Assembly (NCBI GenBank): GCA_035527515.1
Contig: DATLAJ010000038.1
Span: 1 to 12,582 of the forward strand
Length of the DNA: 12,582 bases
Source: a bacterium
Lineage (GTDB): Bacteria; B130-G9
Direction of reading: 5' to 3'
Translations under genes and position numbers: made by a program
The notes under the pieces: model-generated
Databases searched by the model: none
What the model saw: the letters and a program-made list of their open reading frames with translations, nothing else
What the model was told of the DNA's origin: nothing
Shown: one piece after another, positions 6,126-12,582 of the stretch
Layout: every line of letters starts with the position of its first letter
Position numbering within the stretch: the stretch's first letter is position 1

Positions 6126-6430
6126 ACGACAATGATTCCCTTCTGGAGCGAGAGTGGAACTGTTGTCCGGCAGATTCGGCAATCCGCAAAGCATCAATTC
6201 GCTCCCATTTGGATTGGCCGCCCCAGCATGCGGTGCTGTCCGTTACTTCATCGTCTCCTGCATCAAATAGACCTCGTTACCGTTTTTCACAGCGAGGTAA
6301 TGGAGGCTGTCGCTTGAATCGAAGACGATGCGGCTGCCGGCCAGGAATCCGTCGTGTCGCTTGCCCTCGTTGCCTTGTTTACTACTTGTGTGGTTTTGGT
6401 TTAGTATTCCGGGCAATGAAAGAGGATGTT
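6126..6430. other. 305-nt divergent region upstream of the C25 peptidase gene
   Basis: Apart from the minus-strand coding remnant at 6243-6374, this stretch holds no complete gene. It must contain the promoter of the peptidase gene, but I find no -35/-10 pair with normal spacing; TTGTTT (6375-6380) and TAGTAT (6402-6407) are 21 nt apart, which is too far. Confidence 0.4.
6243..6374 (-). pseudogene. Possible C-terminal remnant of a lost gene
   Basis: On the minus strand, an open frame ending at TAA (6243-6245) reads GNEGKRHDGFLAGSRIVFDS and then SDSLHYLAVKNGNEVYLMQE-TMK. It has a beta-strand-like, protein-like composition and reads as the end of a real protein. There is no start codon with a ribosome binding site: the frame runs upstream only to a stop near 6430, and its first part (before about 6374) looks random. 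It points the same way as the truncated rlmN just downstream, so both may be debris of one disrupted minus-strand locus. The family is not recognised. Confidence 0.35.
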
Positions 6431-9400
6431 ATGAAAAACCTGAAGATCATCATTTGCTCAGCTCTGTTTGTGCTCTGTATTTCCTTGGCGGTATTTGCTG
6501 AGGGGATCACAGTTCAGCTCGAGTTCCCGCAAGACTCGCTAACGGTCTCCAAGATGGGAGAGTACGACGTTGTGAGCCTCGAGGGGTGCGAGCTCTTTGG
6601 CGAGCCGGGGGAGCCGCTTCTGCCGACGAAGGCCGTCTATGTGGCGCTTCCGCCTGGCTTCGAGATGACCGGAGTTCGCATCTCGGATAACAGGCAGATT
6701 CAGCTGCCAGGCGCATTCGATATCGCCCCAGGTCAGCCCGTCCGGCCTGTTTCTCAGCCTGATCTTTACGACTTCGTCCCTCCCGAGCCCAGCGCCTACT
6801 CGCTTTTTGAGGCGCAGCCGGCCGAGCAGCTCGTATCGACCGGCGAGGGGTCGCTGCGGGGCTATCGTGTGCTTGGGCTGATCGTGTATCCCATGCAGTA
6901 TCAGGCGGCCGAAAAGCGCCTGCTTCTGAGCACGGAGATGACGATAGAGATTGTGGGTAAGCAGCTTCCGCTTCCATTGGACACGCTGCCCGAAAGCACA
7001 CTGGCCGGCGACGTCGCCGCGAAATCGGTGGTCAGCTCGCTGGTTGAGAACCCCGAGGGCGCGGAACAGCAGCCCAGGGCAACGCCTCTTTACTGGCGGG
7101 ACAAATGCGACGTTCTGATCATCACGCAGGACTATTTCGTCTCGTCGCTAGAGGTCTTGCAGGACTGGCTTTACCGGAAGGGCTACCGAACGAAGATAGT
7201 TACGGTTGGCGAGATTGAAGGCGATTATGTCGGCCCGGACTTACCGGCCAAGATACGAAACTGCATCAAGGACTACTACATCAATCAGGGTCTTGGCTGG
7301 GTGATTCTTGGCGGGGACGTTGGTGAGGTCCCGACCCGCCGTGGCTATGCGTTTACGTCCGGGAAAACCTATGGCAAGGATGATTATCTGCAATGCGATT
7401 ACTATTACTCCGATCTGGACGGCAGCTGGAACGCTGATGGGGACGAGTATTGGGGCGAGTACAAGGAAGATAACATCGATATGTACCCGGACGTCTTTGT
7501 GGGTCGGTTGCCGGCCTCATCTCTGAGCAACATTAAGGTGCTGGTGCGGAAGATACTGACCTATGAGGGGGTTGGCGAGGACCCGCTTCCGACCGATTAT
7601 CTTACGTCGGCGTTCTTCTGGGCCTGCAAACTGGACGAGCACCCGACGTGGGGTGGCGATGCGAAGGACAGCATCACCGAGGCGACCATCTTTCCTCCCT
7701 ATTGGACGTTCAAGACCTGCTATGACCGGGATGGCACTTCGGGCAAGGAGAACGTGCTGGGCGCCATGGACGACGGCTATGCGATCATTAACAACTGTGG
7801 GCACAGCACCTACAATGCGGCGAGCGCGCTTTCTGATGTTCCTAATGCGCAGCGTGAGTACATCGCGTGTATTGATATGACGAGGCTCAAGAATTCGCCT
7901 CGTTATTCGGTGCTCTACTCGATAGGTTGCCTGTTCGGGGCGCTTGATTTGGACAGCCTGGGAGAGCGATTCGTGAATGCGGCGGCGGGCGGTGGCGTTG
8001 CAGCGTTGGTCAACAGCCGGTATGGGTGGTATTCGTCAGGCAGCCCCGGTTACGGCCCTTCTGACCTGATGGACCGCGAGTTCTTTGATGCTCTGTTTAG
8101 GGGCCATCACTACAACATCGGCGAGGCCTTTGCCGAGAGCAAGGTGCGTTACATCTCGTACTCGAAGCGTTCAAATAAGGGCTGGTATGGCTGCTTCAGA
8201 TGGGTAACTTACGGGATGAACCTTCTTGGGTCCCCGGTAACGCCCGTCTGGACGGCGACACCATCGACAATAGCCGTGGACTACGACCCTGTTTTTAGGC
8301 TGAACAGGGATGGATTCTTCGCCAGCGTAACCGGCAAAGGAGCGAAGCCTGTTCAGGGCGCTCTCGTGTGTCTGACAGACCGCGCCGGTTGGCTTGCCCG
8401 TGGAACGACTGACCAGGACGGCCAGGTCCTGGTCGATACGCCTTACGTAGAATCCGCCCGCAATTTCGACTTGACGGTAACTGCACAAAATCATCTGCCT
8501 TACCTTGCCCGCGTGACGGGCGTTTACAACACGGAACTGGCGCTAACGAACGCTGAGGTGACGCCGCGATATGGACGGGCGGGCGACACATTCACTTTTC
8601 AGGTGCATTATTCTGATGAGGATGGGGACCCGCCGTTTGTCATCAAGGCTTACGTTGCAGGGCAGTACTTCCCCCTCTCGCTGCTTGAAGGTGGTCCGGC
8701 AAATGGCACGTTTGGGGTCAAGCTCGTGATCGGAAGCGGCGATTGCCTCGGCGACATGTTTCATTTCTTCGCTGTTGACGGTCGTGGCTCCTTCAAGAGG
8801 TATCCGCCAACGGGAGAGCTCTTCGGGCCCGGCATCGATGACGTCAAGCCCGATTCCACCGTCAGTTCGCCCCAATACTCGAGCGTGGCCACCATCGCCG
8901 TGCAATACCTTGCTCACGACGACTGCTCCGGCGCGGCCAGTCTGGAGCTTTGGTTCCGCCGCAACGCTGAGGCATGGACATTCTCCGGCCTGTCGGGTGA
9001 AGGTTCAAGCGGAACGATCAGCTTCGTAGCGCCGGCAGAGGGCACTTACGACTTTTTCAGCATAGCGACCGATAACGCCGGCAACGAGCAGCTTCGCATC
9101 GCCCGCACGGATACTTCTTGCGTTTACGACGGTACGCCTCCGAGCTCGACGTTGCGCTGCCCAGACTACTCATCTGAGAGCAACCTGAGCATCGCCTGTT
9201 GGGCAGGCGACGTTGTTTCCGGGGTCGAGCGAGTCACAATGTATTATAGATTCTCTGCTCCTGAACCTGCCGAGAGCGGCATCGCACGTCAACCGAAGTG
9301 GCAAGTCTTCAAGAGCGCCCAGTGGCGCCAGGGCCTTGACTTCGCATTTGATGCGCAGAACGGGCCGGGGCTTTATGAGTTCATGTCCATTGCGACCGAC

Positions 9401-9814
9401 CGAGCAGGCAACACAGAGCATGTCAAGAGCGCCGCCGATGCATCGTGCGTGTTCGATTATCCGTCGCTGGCGTTCTTCATCTGGACCGACGCGGGGAATT
9501 ATCATCCGGGGGACGAGCTTGTAGTGTCGGGGGCCTACGATAACCCCGGCGAGACAACTACCGCAGACCTCTACCTCGCACTTGTGCTTCCGGACGGGGA
9601 CATGTTGTACATGCCCGGCCCTTCCAACACTCTCTGCGCGCTCTACACTGAGATACCGATCGCCGCTTTGTCATCGCGCGAGTTTGAGCTGCTGAGGACA
9701 GAGATTCCGGCTGGCTTTCTGCCCGGGCGATACCAGTTTATGGCCGCCTTGGTGCGGTCCTCTACATATCAACTTATGGGTAACATTGCCGCAGCCGACT
9801 GGGACGTGTTGTAG
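6431..9814 (+). CDS. Secreted gingipain-type cysteine peptidase (family C25) with Ig-like C-terminal domains
   Basis: The 1127-residue exported endopeptidase has an N-terminal signal peptide (basic MKNLK, hydrophobic core to about residue 21, likely cleavage after VFA-23). A propeptide-like region follows (about 25-215; note GEPGEPLLPTKAVYVALPPG). The C25 catalytic domain spans about 222-605: CDVLIITQDYF, GWVILGGDVGEVPTRR, YPDVFVGRLPASS, then catalytic His in AIINNCGHST (H458) and catalytic Cys in YSIGCLFGAL (C500), followed by ERFVNAAAGGGVAALVNSR. Next come a gingipain-like post-catalytic beta domain (about 606-695, VQGALVCLTD...DQDGQV), another beta domain (about 700-800), two similar Ig-like repeats (about 807-898 and 903-1007, each with SIATDNAGN/SIATDRAGN) and a final beta domain. 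No LPXTG or recognisable type IX sorting signal is visible. ATG 6431 is chosen over 6416 because AGAGGA at 6421-6426 precedes it and the signal peptide begins there. Confidence 0.9.
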   Translation: MKNLKIIICSALFVLCISLAVFAEGITVQLEFPQDSLTVSKMGEYDVVSLEGCELFGEPGEPLLPTKAVYVALPPGFEMTGVRISDNRQIQLPGAFDIAPGQPVRPVSQPDLYDFVPPEPSAYSLFEAQPAEQLVSTGEGSLRGYRVLGLIVYPMQYQAAEKRLLLSTEMTIEIVGKQLPLPLDTLPESTLAGDVAAKSVVSSLVENPEGAEQQPRATPLYWRDKCDVLIITQDYFVSSLEVLQDWLYRKGYRTKIVTVGEIEGDYVGPDLPAKIRNCIKDYYINQGLGWVILGGDVGEVPTRRGYAFTSGKTYGKDDYLQCDYYYSDLDGSWNADGDEYWGEYKEDNIDMYPDVFVGRLPASSLSNIKVLVRKILTYEGVGEDPLPTDYLTSAFFWACKLDEHPTWGGDAKDSITEATIFPPYWTFKTCYDRDGTSGKENVLGAMDDGYAIINNCGHSTYNAASALSDVPNAQREYIACIDMTRLKNSPRYSVLYSIGCLFGALDLDSLGERFVNAAAGGGVAALVNSRYGWYSSGSPGYGPSDLMDREFFDALFRGHHYNIGEAFAESKVRYISYSKRSNKGWYGCFRWVTYGMNLLGSPVTPVWTATPSTIAVDYDPVFRLNRDGFFASVTGKGAKPVQGALVCLTDRAGWLARGTTDQDGQVLVDTPYVESARNFDLTVTAQNHLPYLARVTGVYNTELALTNAEVTPRYGRAGDTFTFQVHYSDEDGDPPFVIKAYVAGQYFPLSLLEGGPANGTFGVKLVIGSGDCLGDMFHFFAVDGRGSFKRYPPTGELFGPGIDDVKPDSTVSSPQYSSVATIAVQYLAHDDCSGAASLELWFRRNAEAWTFSGLSGEGSSGTISFVAPAEGTYDFFSIATDNAGNEQLRIARTDTSCVYDGTPPSSTLRCPDYSSESNLSIACWAGDVVSGVERVTMYYRFSAPEPAESGIARQPKWQVFKSAQWRQGLDFAFDAQNGPGLYEFMSIATDRAGNTEHVKSAADASCVFDYPSLAFFIWTDAGNYHPGDELVVSGAYDNPGETTTADLYLALVLPDGDMLYMPGPSNTLCALYTEIPIAALSSREFELLRTEIPAGFLPGRYQFMAALVRSSTYQLMGNIAAADWDVL

Positions 9815-9853
9815 CCTCAACGCTCGCGGCGTTTAGCAGAGACGGCCATCATC

Positions 9854-12427
9854 CTACCGGCTAGACGCGCTGAGGGTGGTCAACGCAATGCGTGAGACCG
9901 CAAGGCATAGGTCGCGAGGGTCGGGGGATTGACCGAACCTGAGCGCCGCCGTGCCCCTCTCGACAACGTCTGCTATTTGTGCGTGCCCCGTCATAAACTT
10001 GCCTCCAATCGCGACGAACGGAGTACGCGACTGATACGGCACTCTTATATCAATACCGATGCGGCCAAACGCCTCGACAAGGTCGGGGTGAAGAGGCGAC
10101 TCGTGCTCGCCAAGCGCCGCTACGTAGATTGTCTTGAACGGTAGCTTTGCGAGAACTTCCTCGAGTCTGCCAATTTGCTCGAGTGTTGAGACAGGCGCGT
10201 CGCACACCCATTGGGGCTTGCCAGCGGGGTCTTTTCTGAGAATGCGGAGCTTCCCGATGCCGCCGTAGGCGAAGTAGTTGATGCGGTTTCTTGCCAGAAG
10301 CGAGAGCGTTTTTTTCAACCATTCTCGGTCAGTCTTGAGCAGGCCGAACGTCCTGCTTGATACCGCGAAAAGCGCCGATTTGGGAGCGCTGTTGATGCGC
10401 TTGGCAAGACCTTGTTGTTGTTGGGTCGAGGCCCCGAACTTCAACGTTGCCGTCGCAAATGATTCGGGCCGGGCAGGGTCAAAGGCGGCGACGTTGATCC
10501 CGAACCTGTTGGGGGACAGTTGTTGTCCGTCGATGATTATCTCCGAGGCAAGCCCCTGGCCGCAGTCCTTGCTTGTAAGGGCCAGATTGGCCGGGCACGT
10601 TGTTGTCGTGTGGGGTATTATGAACCCGGGCGGGGGCATCGGCCGGGGTGGATGCGACTGGCATTCGATCCGCAGCGCATTCAAGCCCTGCCTCAAGGCG
10701 CCGGCCGGGCACGGCAGGAGGACATCTTCCCACCTATCGCCGACCGTGAATGATCCAAGAGGCGCCTCGTTTAATGATGCGTGGAACAGTCGCCGTCTGG
10801 CCAGGGTGTCTGTGCGCGCTCTAACCTCAAAAAAACCTGGGCCAGAGTCGCCGGTATGAAAAACTGTCTCGGTGAGCGTGCCGCCCCATCGGAACGGGAT
10901 AGCTCCCCACCGCTCCCTCTGATACCATCCCTTGCCCAGGGCCGCGCCTTCGTGATCTGAGCCGATGTTCAGGGCCAGATTGAGAGCCGAGCCGTGCGAG
11001 GACATGTGCAAGGCTGAATACGCGGTCGAAAAGGACAGCTTGAGACTGTAGGAGACCTTGATAGTGCTTGGGAGCTTTCCCAGCCATGAAAGCCAATCTC
11101 GAGCGGTCGTGAACTGCCCGGAAACGAGGTCCGACAGCGCCATCGCACGGCCTCGTGGGATTTCTCCCTCGACATATCGAGTGAGTAGGACAGCGTTGGA
11201 AAGTATCAGGATGGCGGCAATAACACATACAGAGCGGAACACAGCCTTGCGGGGAGGTTTCGCGGGACTGACCGGCCGCCTCAGTCCGGGCGCCACGAGC
11301 CACGCGAACCCGTAAACAAAGACTGGGAACAGGCCAATAAACCGCCTCGCGCCGAACGCCTCGCCGCCCCACCAGTCCATGATCGAGGCGTTCAGGTATA
11401 GCTGCAATAGAAAGACGGGCAGCATTGCGATTGCCAGTCTGTCCCGGGCAAACGAGGCTCGGATGAGGCCAATTGTCGCCAGAAGCAGCACCGGCGTCCA
11501 GAGGAACAACCCGCCCCTTGTGGAGAAAAGGACTTCGTAGATATGTGGGTGGTGCAGGTCAATAAAGCCGCCGGTCTGGGGTATGAGAAAGAACTTGCCA
11601 TAGATTATCCGCCAGGTGATTATCTGCGGCAAAAAAGTAATGACTGCGGCCGCTAGTGAGACAGCGAGACCTGCTACGGGCAGCTTGGGTCGCTTGCAGT
11701 CCCTGGCCGGGAAGAGCTGCGCGCCAAGAAGGAGGATAGCGGGAATGATTGCGAAGATAGCGTTCTGCCACCTGACGAGGGACATGAGCCCGGCGAGGAC
11801 CCCGAGCAGGACCCATTCTGACCTTCGGCGGAACCGCTCTATTGAGGCGGCTTTTGCCACGAAAACTGAGACTGCGAACATGGAGAGCGCGTGGGACATG
11901 AATGGCTCGAATACCTGGTAGTGTATGGCAGAACTGGCCAGCCAGACTGCAAGTATCCCGAGGAGAGCCGGCGACGAACCTGTTCGTCTGGCTGTGAAGC
12001 GATAGGCTGCAATGACGCCAATGAAGCTCGCGATTATCGAGGCGAGGCAGATGGCGGTGTAGTATGGCTCGCCCTTGCCCTGATTGACGTTGCCAACGTA
12101 GTCGGGCGGCATCGCCAGCGAGATGAGCCTCGCCACGAGAAAGAAGGGAGACCACATTACTGCTGGGCCGACGGAGAATACGTTGGGAGGGTACCCCTTG
12201 GAATTGATGCAGACCTGGGCAACAAGCGGGTCGTCTCTGGGAAACATCTCGTAGTCGTTTCTGAGATCGAGGTCCCCGTCGAATACTGCGGAGCGCAGGT
12301 AGATGTAGTAGTTCTGCCCGTCCCCATCCATGCGACCACCGATGAACCCGAATAGCAGCAGAACGACGACGAACGGGACGCCGAGCAAGAGCAAGGCCGC
12401 TAGCGAGGCTCTGTGCCGAGGGCTCAC
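9854..12427 (-). CDS. Polytopic membrane protein, GT-C glycosyltransferase-like, with ILEI/FAM3-like extracytoplasmic domain
   Basis: The 857-residue protein's first 420 residues contain about nine or ten hydrophobic spans (for example 10-30, 122-144, 153-195, 205-238, 250-272, 306-324, 330-348, 362-380, 398-416). The first loop is acidic (MDGDGQNYYIYLRS... DGDLDLRNDYE). This layout recalls GT-C lipid-linked-sugar glycosyltransferases (ArnT/PMT type), but no decisive family motif is seen. The soluble tail has a beta-sandwich-like part (about 490-595, GKGWYQRERWGAIPFRWGG) and then a segment (about 627-826) resembling the FAM3/ILEI fold: RFGINVAAFDP, TIYVAALGEHESPLHPDLVE, and SRTPFVAIGGKF, split by an insertion of about 85 residues. 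GTG 12427 has AAGGA about 10 nt upstream and follows the mutS2 stop by 5 nt, suggesting co-transcription. Substrate unknown. Confidence 0.72.
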   Translation of the reverse strand: MSPRHRASLAALLLLGVPFVVVLLLFGFIGGRMDGDGQNYYIYLRSAVFDGDLDLRNDYEMFPRDDPLVAQVCINSKGYPPNVFSVGPAVMWSPFFLVARLISLAMPPDYVGNVNQGKGEPYYTAICLASIIASFIGVIAAYRFTARRTGSSPALLGILAVWLASSAIHYQVFEPFMSHALSMFAVSVFVAKAASIERFRRRSEWVLLGVLAGLMSLVRWQNAIFAIIPAILLLGAQLFPARDCKRPKLPVAGLAVSLAAAVITFLPQIITWRIIYGKFFLIPQTGGFIDLHHPHIYEVLFSTRGGLFLWTPVLLLATIGLIRASFARDRLAIAMLPVFLLQLYLNASIMDWWGGEAFGARRFIGLFPVFVYGFAWLVAPGLRRPVSPAKPPRKAVFRSVCVIAAILILSNAVLLTRYVEGEIPRGRAMALSDLVSGQFTTARDWLSWLGKLPSTIKVSYSLKLSFSTAYSALHMSSHGSALNLALNIGSDHEGAALGKGWYQRERWGAIPFRWGGTLTETVFHTGDSGPGFFEVRARTDTLARRRLFHASLNEAPLGSFTVGDRWEDVLLPCPAGALRQGLNALRIECQSHPPRPMPPPGFIIPHTTTTCPANLALTSKDCGQGLASEIIIDGQQLSPNRFGINVAAFDPARPESFATATLKFGASTQQQQGLAKRINSAPKSALFAVSSRTFGLLKTDREWLKKTLSLLARNRINYFAYGGIGKLRILRKDPAGKPQWVCDAPVSTLEQIGRLEEVLAKLPFKTIYVAALGEHESPLHPDLVEAFGRIGIDIRVPYQSRTPFVAIGGKFMTGHAQIADVVERGTAALRFGQSPDPRDLCLAVSRIALTTLSASSR

Positions 12428-12432
12428 GCCGA

Positions 12433-12582
12433 CTAATCCTTGAAGATCACGACTGTTGCGCCGGACCCGCCCTGGTGTGGCGGAGCCGCGCCAGCGCTTT
12501 CGACGAGCTTGTTTTCCTTCAGCACCTTCGCGACAGCCACCCTCAAGACGCCCTTCCCGTGGCCATGCACGATCCGCACCTC
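12433..12582 (-). CDS. mutS2: MutS2 C-terminal Smr domain (partial, runs off the window)
   Basis: The last 49 codons of a minus-strand gene end at TAG (12433-12435) and encode EVRIVHGHGKGVLRVAVAKV, then LKENKLVES, a short Ala/Pro linker and GGSGATVVIFKD. The HGxGxGxLR signature followed by a GGxGATVV strand is the C-terminal Smr endonuclease-like domain of MutS2. MutS2 binds branched DNA or collided ribosomes, suppresses recombination and, in some bacteria, rescues stalled ribosomes. The ATPase and core domains lie beyond the window. A stand-alone Smr protein would look the same here, but the tail spacing and linker fit MutS2 best. The next gene starts 5 nt downstream. Confidence 0.85.
   Translation of the reverse strand, partial: EVRIVHGHGKGVLRVAVAKVLKENKLVESAGAAPPHQGGSGATVVIFKD

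Noticed and set aside
6375-6407. TTGTTT and TAGTAT as a sigma-70 promoter of the peptidase gene
   Set aside because: Spacer of 21 nt is outside the usual 16-19 nt range.
6209-6430. N-terminal extension of the C25 peptidase to an ATG at 6209
   Set aside because: The added 74 residues are Arg/Cys-rich and unlike the rest, and would bury the clear signal peptide that starts at 6431.
9819-9833. Stem-loop AACGC/GCGTT between the convergent C25 and membrane-protein genes as a terminator
   Set aside because: Only a 5-bp stem and no T-run on either side; too weak to call.
10278-10859. 193-codon + strand open frame opposite the membrane-protein gene
   Set aside because: Antisense shadow of the well-supported minus-strand gene; no recognisable domain or ribosome binding site.

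Overview
This 12.6 kb window looks like chromosomal DNA from an uncultured, moderately GC-rich bacterium, probably diderm and possibly anaerobic. The evidence is a secreted gingipain-type (C25) cysteine protease with Ig-like tail domains, a ferredoxin/ASKHA corrinoid-activator-like protein, dispersed palindromic intergenic elements, and a multi-membrane-span glycosyltransferase-like protein. No ribosomal or other phylogenetic marker is complete enough to name a phylum. I see no tRNA, rRNA, CRISPR array, transposase or phage gene.

Layout. (1) 1-619: the 3' end of an unidentified + strand gene, then a tandem duplication of about 320-330 bp. The duplicated unit carries that gene's C-terminal codons plus an intergenic element built from 9-bp-period CAGATTACN arms in inverted orientation around a diverged loop. 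(2) 635-5639, + strand: an O6-alkylguanine-DNA alkyltransferase (ogt), a PIG-L/LmbE-type deacetylase, an AIM24/TIGR00266-family protein, a conserved protein of unknown function with a DFGKYGLLR start and an FDPDNGLE motif, and a [2Fe-2S]-ASKHA (RACo-like) protein. A 74-bp double-palindrome element lies between the second and third genes. A CCACAGAGACAC-type element supplies the ribosome binding site of the fourth. (3) 5640-6430: a decayed stretch with a truncated RlmN gene start on the minus strand, a second copy of the double-palindrome element, and a minus-strand remnant that reads like the C-terminus of a lost gene. (4) 6431-9814, + strand: a 1127-residue secreted C25 peptidase with intact His and Cys catalytic residues. 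(5) 9854-12582, minus strand: the C-terminal Smr tail of MutS2 (cut by the window edge), followed after 5 nt by an 857-residue membrane protein. That protein resembles a GT-C glycosyltransferase and carries an extracytoplasmic tail with a FAM3/ILEI-like domain.

No single pathway ties the genes together: DNA repair (ogt, mutS2), amide or sugar hydrolysis (LmbE), cofactor reduction (RACo-like) and cell-surface functions (C25 protease, GT-C protein) sit side by side. The most distinctive features are the intergenic elements and the traces of gene duplication and truncation near them. I found no clearly new multi-gene system. The best leads are the two-copy palindromic element with compensatory changes, the inverted-repeat element with conserved arms and a fast-diverging loop, the unknown DFGKYGLLR protein, and the GT-C/ILEI-like fusion.
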